Shown in pieces: positions 44,701-53,172 of a DNA stretch of 64,000 nucleotides; positions within the stretch are counted from its first letter, which is position 1, and each line of letters opens with the position of its first letter. Source of the stretch: Chloroflexota bacterium (GTDB lineage: Bacteria > Chloroflexota > Anaerolineae > Anaerolineales > VGOW01); assembly GCA_016197225.1 (NCBI GenBank), contig JACPWC010000056.1, positions 62,001-126,000 of the forward strand, given 5' to 3'. The notes under the pieces are model-generated. The model saw only the letters and a program-made list of their open reading frames with translations. It did not search any database and was not told where the DNA came from. The position numbers were made by a program, and so were the translations under genes.

Positions 44701-47700
44701 GGCTGACCCGAACAACGTCTCCTGGCCGCAGGCGCTCCAGACGCCCCTGGTCAGCGGCGGCGACCCCTCGATTCTGGAAGGGTCATCGGATCAATTCCTC
44801 ACCGAAGCGGGTCAGTCGCGCTGGTACAAGTTCACCGTCCAGCCGGGAAGCAAGCTCATCGTCACGCTGACGAACCTGCCAGCCAACTATGACCTGACGG
44901 TTTACAAGGACATCGCCCAAGCCTTCAACGATCTGACCAGCCCGCAAGACCTGGTGAAGTTGAGCGCCGAGTTCGCGCCCGACAGCTTCAGCCCGGACAG
45001 CTTCAGTCCCGACAGCTTTAGTCCCGACAGTTTCAGCCCGGATAGCTTCAGCCCCGACAGCTTCAGTCCTGACAGCTTCAGCCCGGACAGTTTCAGCCCG
45101 GATAGCTTTAGCCCGGATAGTTTTAGCCCCGACAGCTTCAGCCCCGATAGCTTTAGCCCGGACAGCTTTAGTCCCGACAGCTTTAGTCCCGACAGCTTTA
45201 GTCCCGACAGCTTCAGCCCCGACAGCTTTAGCGAAATCCCCGAAGCCTACGCCAGCGCCCAGACCCGGAGCCTGATCGGCATCTCGGCCTTCGACGGCAC
45301 GGCCAGCGAAGGCATCCTGCTCAACACCTGGGACAACGCCGGCGACTTCTATATTCGCGTGCGCGGGCGCAACGGCGCGTTCAGCCTGGCCGGCGCTTTC
45401 CATCTCGAAATCACCATGCTCACCGGAACGTGCGGTGATGTGAGCTTGGCCCTCCCGGCCAGCAACACAACTGCCACCGCCGGTGGTTTCAACACTGTCA
45501 TCCTCGCCGACCTGGCCCGCATGGAAGGCACGGCAGGCGACAAGGCCGCTCTGCTGGCGCAACTCAACACACTAGCCACAGCGGTCAACGGTGTGGTCGT
45601 GAACGTGGGCGCGGACGCCCGGGTGGCCGCCGCCAACACCCAGGCCGACACCAACTTTGAATGTCCGTTCGCCAAGAACCTCGTCGCCGCTTCCATCAAG
45701 AGCATCGTGGACGCCTATCGAGACGTGAACCCGATCCAGTACGTGGTCATCGTCGGCAACGACAACGTCATCCCGTTCTTCCGCCACCCCGATAACGCCT
45801 TGCTGGCGAACGAGCAGAATTACGTGCCGCCAGTGCGCGACAACACCGCCTCGCAGGCCAGCCTCAAGTTCGGCTACGTGCTCGGCCAGGACGCCTACGG
45901 CTCAAGCATCAGCATCTCGTACAAAGTCAATGTCTTCCCGATCCCCGATCTGCCAGTTGGCCGTTTGGTGGAAACGCCGACCGAAGTGATTGGCATGATC
46001 AACGCCTTCCTGACCACAGGCGACGGCGTGGTGGACACCCCGGCCTCGTCGTTGGTCACCGGCTACGACTTCCTCGAAGACGCCGCCAACGCCGTTCAAA
46101 CCGAACTGGTGGCCGGCCTCGGTTCAACCGCCACTGCCACCGACACTCTCATCGCCCCGCGCGACGCCTCACCGCTTGACCCGCAAGCCTGGACGGCGGA
46201 TCAACTGCGAGCCGCACTGCTGACCAACCGCCACGACCTGATCTACCTGGCCGGGCACTTCAGCGCCTCCAGCGCCCTGGCCGCCGACTACACCACCCGC
46301 ATGCTGGCCAACGAACTGACGGCCTCATCGGTGAATCTGGTGAACAGCATCGTCTACAGCGCCGGGTGCCACTCCGGCTACAACATCGTTAACGATCACG
46401 GCATCGCCAATGTCACGCAGGAACCGGATTGGGCGCGCGCCTTTGCCCAGAAACAGGCGACCCTTATCGCCGGAACCGGCTATCAATATGGCGACACCGA
46501 TTTCATCGAATACAGCGAGAGCATCTATCTTGAGTTCACCCGCCAACTGCGAACCGGCACCGGCCCGGTGTCAGTCGGGAATGCGCTGGTGGCGGCCAAA
46601 CTCGCCTACCTGGCCGACACGCCTCAACTCAAAGGCATCCACGAGAAGGCTCTGCTCGAAGCCACAATCTACGGCCTGCCGATGATCAGCGTCAACATGC
46701 CGGGCGAACGCCTGACTCCGGTAAGCGACTCTTCGATTGTTGGCGCACTGAACGGCTATGTTGCTGATCCTGGAAACACGCTCGGCTTGCAATTCACCGA
46801 CATCACGGTGACGCCGACTCTGACCACCCACACCGTCACCCTCCACAACCCCACCAACTTTGCCCAGACCTTCGACGCCACTTATCTTTCGGGCAGTGAC
46901 GGGCAAGTGACGGCCCCGGCAGAACCTGTCCTGCCGCTGGAAATAGAAAACGTGACAGCCAACGGAACAGTTTTGCGCGGCGTGGGCTTCCGGGGTGGCG
47001 GCTACACCGACACACCGGGCATCCTGCCGCTCACCGGCGCGGCCACCACCGAGCTTCGCGGCGTCCACCCGCCGTTCTTCTCCGAAGTGTTCTATCCGAT
47101 CAAGCCCTGGCACGTGAACTACTTCGAGGCCCTCAGCCGAGGCAATGGCGTCACCCGCCTGGCGGTGATGCCGGCCCAGTATCAGTCGGCCAACGGCAGT
47201 TCGTTCACCGGCACACTCCGGCAGTTCAACGACATGGACTTCCGGCTCTTCTACAGCAACAACACCCAAACTTACGGCGGCAACACCCCGGCCCTGGCGG
47301 CGGCCCCTTACATCGCCAAAGTGCTGGCGGCCTCTACCGCCACCGACATCAACTTTGAAGTCACCGTCGTCGGCGATCCTTCGGCGGGCGTCCAGGAAGT
47401 GTGGGTGACTTACACCGCCCTCAGCGGGCCGTACGCCGGGCAATGGCAATCGCTCGACCTGGCGCAAGACACAAATGACTCGCGGCTGTGGAAAGGCTCG
47501 CTCCCGCTCAACGGAACCGCTCCGCAAGACATTCGTTACCTGGCGCAAGCTGTGAACGGCGTGGGCCTGGTTGCCGCCAGCACCAACCTCGGCGCTTACT
47601 ACCAGCCCGACGTTGATCCCGGCGCGCCCTCGCCCGACCTGACCCCGACTGTTCTCGACCTTCAGGCGTCAAGCGCGACTGGCGCATACAGCACCACCGC

Positions 47701-48844
47701 CATGTTCACGGCCACGCTCACCAGTGGCGGCTCGCCGCTGGCAAGCGAAACCATCGTCTTCGCCCTCGGCGGCCAGACTCGCCGCGCCACGACCGACGCC
47801 AACGGTCGGGCCGCCCTTGAGCTTCTGCTCCTCGGCCTGCCGGGCAACTACGAGTTGCGGGCGGCATTCCGAGGCTCGGATGTTCACGCGCCATCGTCCG
47901 ACATGGTTGCGTTCGCCGTCGTCAAGCAGAACACAGCCATCACGCTCGACCCGCCATCAGTCACGGTCGTGGCCGGCAACAACAGCGGTATTGTAGCGAC
48001 GTTGAAAGACGCCGCCGGCCTGCCGCTCGGCCAGAAGACCATCTTCTTTGTCGTCACCGGCCTCGGCGGTAATTACGCCACCTCGGTCATCACCGACTTC
48101 GCCGGGCGAGCGCCTCTCGGCTCTGTGCCACTGCCTCCCGGCAGTTACACCGTTCGCGCCTTCTTTGGCGGCACGATTCCGGTGCCGGGCAACCCGATCA
48201 CCCTCGACGACCCGCGCTACAACTCGTCGTCGGCAACCGGCGCGCTCACCCACCTCTCGCCCTTCCCGGCCAACGGCGTGCTCGACAACTTCAACCGCCG
48301 CAATGGCCGCCTGCGCGCGCCGCACAAACCCTGGCATGGCTCCGAGGGCCTGGGCGGCTACCAGATCATCAACAAACAGGTGGACGTGGTTGGCGGCGGG
48401 CCGATCTACTGGCGAAACAACCCGAAGTTCGGCGCGAACCAGGAAGCCTACATCACCTTCAAGAAGGTAGACGGCGACGGCATCGAGCAAGACCTTCTGC
48501 TCAAGGTGCAGGGCAACTCGCCCGACTGGCGCAAGGGCGCGATTGAGGTGCTCTACGACGCCCGGCACAACGCAGTACGCGTGGAGACTTTCAGGCCAGG
48601 CAACAAGCACTGGACGATCTACGCCAATATCCCGCTTACCCTGAACGACGGCGATCAGTTCGGCGCGCAAGCCTTGAGCAACGGCCAGGTGAAAATCTTC
48701 AAGAACGGCATGCTTGTGGGCACGGTGACGCTCAACACTGCCGACCAGACCTTTTTCAACAACAAGGGTGGGCGCACCGGTCTGTGGTTCATCAAAGCCG
48801 GCGACGCCGTCTTCGACGACTTCGGCGGCGGCAACATTCCGTAG
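41720..48844 (+). CDS. Giant secreted beta-helix protein with (PDSF)17 repeat and C25-like cysteine peptidase domain
   Basis: 2374 aa. Signal peptide to about residue 46 (NLAQAATF). Then a Pmp-type beta-helix (about 55-480), a closing choice-of-anchor-Q-like element (SPAIDAGDP...TDQRGVSRPQ), a CSLREAI-type segment (CTLREAINAANAHANGATPD, about 575) with NosD-like turns, and a PPC-like beta domain (SRWYKFTVQPGSKL, about 1035). Residues 1086-1170 are 17 tandem xPDSF units. Next is a domain (about 1220-1680) with LIYLAGHFSAS (His1513) and VYSAGCHSGYN (Cys1550), the order and strand context of clan CD peptidases such as gingipain C25. Ig-like domains and a LamG-like C-terminus (about 2185-2374) follow. 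Paralogue of the gene at 53173. The substrate is unknown and peptidase activity is inference. Confidence 0.85.
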   Translation: MPNLITSRARFWSLFTSSLRFSAVASFVTMLILLAGILAPRNLAQAATFDIGCSGGVGDVAGLIAAITTANANGEADTINLAADCAYTLTAVDNTADGLPTGLPAITTDIIISGPNATITRGAEVPDFRFFYVDPDGHLTLNDVTVSNGNLPSTLTTTFGGALSNAGTTIINGSHFTSNLAGIGGAISNSGILTINTSTFTGNTAAVNQGGAIANFATVTISQSSFDGNSAANNGGALDNAAFGGGTATATIIDSTLSGNTAGGAGGALLNFADNIDLASTALLTVRNSALVGNMATGSGGGIFNFGGGGVENVVIEDSAITGNSGSSGGGVRNNNGVTTVTRSLINNNTSTSDGGGFYNDAGTLTIVNSTVSGNTASVNGGGIYEFAFVGGFTTHLNNVTITGNTADSDADDNGGGGGVFNDGGTINANNTIIAANLDLSAGIEPSITPDCSGILTSQGYNLIANTAGCVIFGDTTGNITDLSANLGPLADNGGPTFTHALLTGSPAIDAGDPAGCKDRFGATLETDQRGVSRPQDGDNDPPANCDIGAFELESSVQTGPVFTVNTSDDHDGLCSVDDCTLREAINAANAHANGATPDEIRFNIISEGSVQTIAPSSALPSIFDPVIIDGYTQPGASPNTNIEGFASNAVLHIELSGSLLEGDEVGLDLQTSSSVVRGLVINRFPREGIAIQGEGGGGNTIEGNFIGTDVTGLLPASNGFVGVNVFTNDNLIGGPTSAARNVISSNGSTGIAFQFSSGNSAQGNLIGVGADAVTFLPNFVASVPGGAGEGWGIFIGNFSTGHTIGGSIAGAGNLIAGNVSDGIEILDGASTIEGNTIIQNAGSGVEISGASTTGNVVRANSIFDNDGLGIDLLGDGVTANDEFDDDTGPNNLQNFPVLGLAIPTSGGITISGELSSSGGSFTLDFYASASCDLSNFGEGQRHLGATSVGTDEGGFASFTADLITAQPVTSSDFITATATDSSGNTSEFSPCAPADPNNVSWPQALQTPLVSGGDPSILEGSSDQFLTEAGQSRWYKFTVQPGSKLIVTLTNLPANYDLTVYKDIAQAFNDLTSPQDLVKLSAEFAPDSFSPDSFSPDSFSPDSFSPDSFSPDSFSPDSFSPDSFSPDSFSPDSFSPDSFSPDSFSPDSFSPDSFSPDSFSPDSFSPDSFSEIPEAYASAQTRSLIGISAFDGTASEGILLNTWDNAGDFYIRVRGRNGAFSLAGAFHLEITMLTGTCGDVSLALPASNTTATAGGFNTVILADLARMEGTAGDKAALLAQLNTLATAVNGVVVNVGADARVAAANTQADTNFECPFAKNLVAASIKSIVDAYRDVNPIQYVVIVGNDNVIPFFRHPDNALLANEQNYVPPVRDNTASQASLKFGYVLGQDAYGSSISISYKVNVFPIPDLPVGRLVETPTEVIGMINAFLTTGDGVVDTPASSLVTGYDFLEDAANAVQTELVAGLGSTATATDTLIAPRDASPLDPQAWTADQLRAALLTNRHDLIYLAGHFSASSALAADYTTRMLANELTASSVNLVNSIVYSAGCHSGYNIVNDHGIANVTQEPDWARAFAQKQATLIAGTGYQYGDTDFIEYSESIYLEFTRQLRTGTGPVSVGNALVAAKLAYLADTPQLKGIHEKALLEATIYGLPMISVNMPGERLTPVSDSSIVGALNGYVADPGNTLGLQFTDITVTPTLTTHTVTLHNPTNFAQTFDATYLSGSDGQVTAPAEPVLPLEIENVTANGTVLRGVGFRGGGYTDTPGILPLTGAATTELRGVHPPFFSEVFYPIKPWHVNYFEALSRGNGVTRLAVMPAQYQSANGSSFTGTLRQFNDMDFRLFYSNNTQTYGGNTPALAAAPYIAKVLAASTATDINFEVTVVGDPSAGVQEVWVTYTALSGPYAGQWQSLDLAQDTNDSRLWKGSLPLNGTAPQDIRYLAQAVNGVGLVAASTNLGAYYQPDVDPGAPSPDLTPTVLDLQASSATGAYSTTAMFTATLTSGGSPLASETIVFALGGQTRRATTDANGRAALELLLLGLPGNYELRAAFRGSDVHAPSSDMVAFAVVKQNTAITLDPPSVTVVAGNNSGIVATLKDAAGLPLGQKTIFFVVTGLGGNYATSVITDFAGRAPLGSVPLPPGSYTVRAFFGGTIPVPGNPITLDDPRYNSSSATGALTHLSPFPANGVLDNFNRRNGRLRAPHKPWHGSEGLGGYQIINKQVDVVGGGPIYWRNNPKFGANQEAYITFKKVDGDGIEQDLLLKVQGNSPDWRKGAIEVLYDARHNAVRVETFRPGNKHWTIYANIPLTLNDGDQFGAQALSNGQVKIFKNGMLVGTVTLNTADQTFFNNKGGRTGLWFIKAGDAVFDDFGGGNIP
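44975..45229 (+). repeat. 15-bp tandem repeat encoding 17 xPDSF units
   Basis: Exactly 255 bases = 17 x 15. The first unit is APDSF, all others SPDSF, with no amino-acid change inside. Codons vary freely (AGC/AGT, CCC/CCG/CCT, GAC/GAT, TTC/TTT), so the peptide, not the DNA, is conserved. Confidence 0.97.
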
Positions 48845-48870
48845 CCGGCCGCCCCTCAGCAACTTTAGTG

Positions 48871-48914
48871 AACAGAGCGGAGAGCCTGCGCAACACTCTT
48901 CGCTCTGTTTTTTG
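48871..48914 (+). terminator. Terminator after the first giant gene
   Basis: AACAGAGCG (48871-48879) pairs with CGCTCTGTT (48901-48909), with AGAG/CTCT extending the stem inside, followed by TTTTG. It lies 26 bases after the stop. Confidence 0.85.
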
Positions 48915-48988
48915 TGAGACGACAACCCACTAATTTCACAGTAGCACTCTTTGCCATTTGAGATACAATTGACAATCAAAATCAGGCC

Positions 48989-51900
48989 ATGATTGACACG
49001 TTGAGCGTCTATATTCCGATGGACCGACGGCAAGCCTTAGCCAAAGGCGTTGCCCTGCCTGATCGCGCGTATGGCGCCGCCCTCTTCGCCGATGTCTCCG
49101 GTTTCACCGCCCTGACCGAAGCCTTGGCCAACGAGCTTGGCCCGCAACGCGGGGCTGAGGAGTTGAGCCGCCACCTCAATCTGGTGTACGACGCCCTGAT
49201 CGCCGAACTGCATCGCTACGGTGGAAGCGCCATCAGCTTCACCGGCGACGCCATCACCTGCTGGTTCGATGGCGCTGAAACGACGACTCAATTGGCGACC
49301 CAGCGAGCCGTAGCCTGCGGGCTGGCCATGCAGAAAGCCATGGGCGCGTTCGTCGAAGTGACGATCCCGTCCGGGCGAACAGTGTCGCTGGCGGTGAAGG
49401 TGGCCGTGGCCACCGGCCCGGCCCGGCGCTTTGTCGTGGGCGACCCCGTTATCCAGGTGATGGACGTGCTGGCCGGGACGACGCTCGACAACCTGTCTGC
49501 CACCGAGAAGCAGGCCGGGAAGGGTGAAGTGGTGCTTCACTCTTCCGCCGCCGAGGCGTTGGGAAACCTGGTTCGCATTGCCTCCCGGAGCTATGACGAG
49601 TCGCCGGGCCAGCGCCCGGCAGTCGTGTCCGGCCTCACCAACGACGTGGCGGCTTCCCCGTGGCCGGCGCTTTCCACCGACGCCCTCAATGAATCTCAGA
49701 TCCGCCCGTGGCTGTTGCCTCCCGTCTACACCCGCTTGATGGGCGGGCAAGGCGAGTTCCTGGCCGAACTGCGCCCGGCGGTGGCCCTTTTTTTGCGTTT
49801 TAGCGGCATTGATTACGATGCCGACGACGAAGCCGGAGACAAGCTCAATGCTTACATCCGGCAAGTGCAGAGCGTCTTTGCCCGCTACGAGGGCGCGCTG
49901 ATGAATGTGAACATCGGCGACAAAGGCAGTGCGCTCTACGCCGCATTTGGCGCGCCGCTGGCCCACGAGGATGACGCCGCCCGCGCGGCTTCGGCGGCGC
50001 TGGAACTGCGACTCCCGTCATTGAATTACATTCGCGCGGTGCAAATTGGAATCAGCCAGGGCCGAATGCGTACCGGCGCTTATGGCAGTGGCGAATGCCG
50101 CACTTACGGTGTGCTGGGCGATGACGTGAACCTGGCCGCCCGATTAATGCAGGCGGCGGCGCCGGGGCAAATTCTGGCCAGCCGGGGGGCGCAACAAAGC
50201 GCGAGCCATGATTTCAACTGGGAGGGTCTGGCGGCCATCAAAGTCAAGGGCAAGACCGAGCCGGTGGACGTTTACAATTTGCGCGGCCAGAGGGCGCGCC
50301 AGGCCGTCCGGCTTCAGGAAATCAACTACACCATTCCTATGGTGGGCCGCGCCGAAGAACTGGCCGCCATCGAGCAGAAGATGGCGCAGGTCATGCGTGG
50401 GCACGGTCAGATTGCCGGCATCACCGCTGAGGCCGGCATGGGCAAGTCGCGGCTGATGGCTGAGGTTATTCGCCTGGCCAATGAATATCAGCTTACCGGC
50501 TACGGCGGCGAATGTCTGTCGTATGGAACCAACACCAGTTACCTGGTCTGGCACTCGATCTGGCGAAGCTTCTTTGGCGTTGACCCGGAGTGGGACCTGG
50601 CGCAACAAGTGAAAGCCTTGAGGCGGCAGTTGCAAATGATTGACCCGGCTCTCACGCCCCGCCTGCCCCTGCTCGACGCGGCCCTCAATCTGCCCATCCC
50701 TGACGACGATTTCACTCGCGACTTCGACGCCAAATTACGCAAGACCTCACGCGAGGCTCTGCTGGCCGATTGTTTGCGGGGGCGGGCCAGGTTCGGCCCT
50801 CTCTTCCTGGTTCTGGAAGATTGCCACTGGATCGATCCTCTGTCGAACGATCTACTGGAAGTGATCGGACGGGCCATCGCCGATTTGCCTATCTTGCTGG
50901 TGATGAGTTATCGCCCGATGGACTCGCAGAGCGGCCAGACTCTGCGGGTGAGCCAACTGCCTCATTTCAGCGAAACCAAACTCAACGACTTCACGCCTCA
51001 GGAAGCTGAACGGCTGATCAGCTTGAAGCTGGAACAGTTCTTCGGCGCACAGACGGCGATCCCGCAGGATTTCATCGGCAAAATCACTGACAAGGCGCAA
51101 GGCAACCCGTTTTATATTGAAGAACTGCTCAACTACCTCCAAGATCGAAAGATTGACCCGCGCAACAGTCAGGCGTTGGAACAACTCGATTTCCCGGCCA
51201 ACCTCCACAGCCTGATCCTTAGCCGCATGGACCAGCTTACCGAAGATCAGAAGAGCACGATCAAAGTGGCCAGTATCATCGGGCGGCAGTTTAAGGCGGC
51301 CATGCTCTGGGGCGCTTATTCCCAGTTGGTGGGCGACGAGCCACAAGTGCGAGCCAACCTTGAAGCCCTGGGCCGCCTGGATTTAACGCCGCTCGACACA
51401 CCCGACCCTGAGCTTGAATATCTCTTTAAACATATCATTACTCACGAAGTCGCCTACGAGAGTCTGCCCTATGCCTTGCGAGCCACTCTGCACGATCAGA
51501 TCGCCCAATACATCGAGCGGACTTTCAGCAAAGTGCTGGAGCAGTGGGTAGCCCCCCTGGCCTTTCATTATGGGCGAAGCGAGAACACGGCCAAGAAGCG
51601 CGAGTATTGGCTGAAGGCCGTCGAGGCCGCCCAGGCTAACTACGACAACAAGTGGGCGATTGATTACTACCAACAGGTTCTGCCTCTGTTGACCGCCGAA
51701 GAACAGGTGCCTGTCATGCTCAAACTGGGCGGCGTGCTGGAATTGGTTGGCCGCTGGGCAGAGACGGGCGACTCGTATCTAAAAGCGCTGGCCCTCACCG
51801 AGCAGTTGGGCGACCGGCGCGCCCAGGCCCAGTGCCAGACTGTGATCGGCGAATTCACTCGCAAACGAAGCCAGTACACCGAAGCCTCGGACTGGCTGGC

Positions 51901-52681
51901 GAAAGCGCAAGCCATCTTTGAAGACCTGGGCGACCGGGCCGGGGTAGCCCAGGTGCTTCACTACGCCGGGTCGCTGGCCGCGCAACAGGGCAATTACAAC
52001 CTGGCTCAGGCCCGCTACGAAGCCAGCCTTGTCCTCCGGCAGGAGTTGGATGATAAAACGCGCATCGGCGGCCTGCTCAGCAACCTGGGCATCATCGCCC
52101 GCCTGGGAGGCAATTACGAACAGGCTCGCGCCTACCACGAAGAAGGCCTGGCCATCCGGCGCGAAGTCGGAGACCGCTCGGCCATCGCTCACTCGCTGAA
52201 CAACCTGGCCAACGTGGCCCTGGATCAGGGCAACTACGCCGAGGCCCGCGCCCGCCACGAAGAGGCGGCGACTCTTCGCCGCCAGATCGGCGACCGCTGG
52301 GCCGAGGCGAATTCTCTCAACAACCTCGGCAATGTCGCCCGCGCTCAAGGCGATTATGCGGCGGCGCGCTCGATGTATCAGGAAAGTTTGACCATCAACA
52401 ACCAACTGGGCGACCGCTGGGCAACAGCCTACTTGTTGGAAGACATGGGCGGCCTGGCTTCGCTCGAAGGCCAGCCCGAACGCGCCTTTCGGCTGGTGGG
52501 CGCCGCCGCCGGCTTACGGGAAGCCATTGGCTCCCCCCTCTCCCCCGCCGAAAAGAACAAGCTCGAAGCCCTGCTCGCCAACGCCCGGCAGGCGCTCGAT
52601 GAAACAGCCTGGAACAGCCTCATAGACAAAGGCCGGGCCTTGACCCTGCCAGAGGCAGTTCAATACGCCCTGCAAAACTAG
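48989..52681 (+). CDS. Adenylate/guanylate cyclase-domain protein with AAA ATPase and TPR repeats
   Basis: 1230 aa, no membrane segment. The first class III cyclase domain (about 25-190) has FADVSGFTAL (metal Asp35) and SFTGDAITCWF (Asp87). The second (about 260-430) reads FLRFSGIDYDADD and lacks the first Asp, so it is probably degenerate. An AAA/STAND-type ATPase follows: MVGRAEELAAIE, P-loop AEAGMGKSRL (about 485) and LVLEDCHWIDPLSNDLLE. The C-terminus (about 900-1190) holds TPR units (GNYNLAQARYEASLVLRQEL and similar). The layout matches the widespread cyclase-AAA-TPR signalling proteins; nucleotide product and partners are unknown. It lies alone between the two giant genes, all on the plus strand, with its own leader and terminator. 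Confidence 0.9.
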   Translation: MIDTLSVYIPMDRRQALAKGVALPDRAYGAALFADVSGFTALTEALANELGPQRGAEELSRHLNLVYDALIAELHRYGGSAISFTGDAITCWFDGAETTTQLATQRAVACGLAMQKAMGAFVEVTIPSGRTVSLAVKVAVATGPARRFVVGDPVIQVMDVLAGTTLDNLSATEKQAGKGEVVLHSSAAEALGNLVRIASRSYDESPGQRPAVVSGLTNDVAASPWPALSTDALNESQIRPWLLPPVYTRLMGGQGEFLAELRPAVALFLRFSGIDYDADDEAGDKLNAYIRQVQSVFARYEGALMNVNIGDKGSALYAAFGAPLAHEDDAARAASAALELRLPSLNYIRAVQIGISQGRMRTGAYGSGECRTYGVLGDDVNLAARLMQAAAPGQILASRGAQQSASHDFNWEGLAAIKVKGKTEPVDVYNLRGQRARQAVRLQEINYTIPMVGRAEELAAIEQKMAQVMRGHGQIAGITAEAGMGKSRLMAEVIRLANEYQLTGYGGECLSYGTNTSYLVWHSIWRSFFGVDPEWDLAQQVKALRRQLQMIDPALTPRLPLLDAALNLPIPDDDFTRDFDAKLRKTSREALLADCLRGRARFGPLFLVLEDCHWIDPLSNDLLEVIGRAIADLPILLVMSYRPMDSQSGQTLRVSQLPHFSETKLNDFTPQEAERLISLKLEQFFGAQTAIPQDFIGKITDKAQGNPFYIEELLNYLQDRKIDPRNSQALEQLDFPANLHSLILSRMDQLTEDQKSTIKVASIIGRQFKAAMLWGAYSQLVGDEPQVRANLEALGRLDLTPLDTPDPELEYLFKHIITHEVAYESLPYALRATLHDQIAQYIERTFSKVLEQWVAPLAFHYGRSENTAKKREYWLKAVEAAQANYDNKWAIDYYQQVLPLLTAEEQVPVMLKLGGVLELVGRWAETGDSYLKALALTEQLGDRRAQAQCQTVIGEFTRKRSQYTEASDWLAKAQAIFEDLGDRAGVAQVLHYAGSLAAQQGNYNLAQARYEASLVLRQELDDKTRIGGLLSNLGIIARLGGNYEQARAYHEEGLAIRREVGDRSAIAHSLNNLANVALDQGNYAEARARHEEAATLRRQIGDRWAEANSLNNLGNVARAQGDYAAARSMYQESLTINNQLGDRWATAYLLEDMGGLASLEGQPERAFRLVGAAAGLREAIGSPLSPAEKNKLEALLANARQALDETAWNSLIDKGRALTLPEAVQYALQN

Positions 52682-52690
52682 CCACGTTCA

Positions 52691-52722
52691 GAGAAACCGG
52701 CGCATCCCAACGCCGGTTTCTC
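52691..52722 (+). terminator. Hairpin after the cyclase gene
   Basis: GAGAAACCGGCG (52691-52702) and CGCCGGTTTCTC (52711-52722) form a perfect 12-bp stem with an 8-base loop. A T run is lacking, so termination efficiency is uncertain. Confidence 0.6.
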
Positions 52723-52930
52723 ATTCCCCACCCTCAACCTTCCTCAACCGGGGCGCAAACTGTGTCCTGAAATACAGACGGCGAAGCTCAAACATGATAT
52801 TGTGAAACTGCCAGAGTAAGGGCGTATCACCCTAATCTCCTGTCCAACCGCCCATATCCTGAACCGGGTTTGAACGGTATAGAACGGATGTGAAGCAGTT
52901 GAGGCCGCAATCAGGGAGAAACTATAGACG

Positions 52931-53019
52931 TTATTGGAAATAACCTTTTGCGCGCTCCAACCGCGTCCTCGTGGTTGGGCCGCCCGCGAGGACGCGGGCC
53001 GGGAGCCAATTTCCGATAA
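52931..53019 (+). mobile_element. MITE-like palindromic element, left of second giant gene
   Basis: 89 bp. The ends TTATTGGAAATAA and (reverse complement) TTATCGGAAATTGG are terminal inverted repeats; inside, AACCGCGTCCTCG pairs with CGAGGACGCGG. It is the inverted counterpart of 59641-59756. No coding capacity; mobility is inferred from structure. Confidence 0.65.
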
Positions 53020-53172
53020 AGTTTATCTACTATCAGTTTCCCTTGATGTTTCCTTTACCCTTTTTTGAGTATATGCCAGTTCAATTCAGTATCGCTTCTT
53101 CCTAAGAAGCGAACACCGGGGTCTCATCCTGCGGGGGGTGAGCAGTTCGAAAATAGGATTGAGGAGAGAGAC

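Larger units (their letters stand above)
52682..53172. other. 491-base region between the cyclase gene and the second giant gene
   Basis: Contains, in order: a hairpin just after the cyclase stop (52691-52722); about 200 bases with nothing recognisable apart from GAACGG-type short repeats near 52861-52889; the palindromic element 52931-53019; and the giant-gene leader with hairpin CGCTTCTT/AAGAAGCG (53093-53111), the segment shared with the first giant gene, and GAGGAGAGAG before the ATG. Confidence 0.55.

Noticed and set aside
44975-45229. Possible CRISPR or non-coding satellite
   Set aside because: The 15-bp units stay in frame with the long gene and vary only at synonymous positions, so it is coding.
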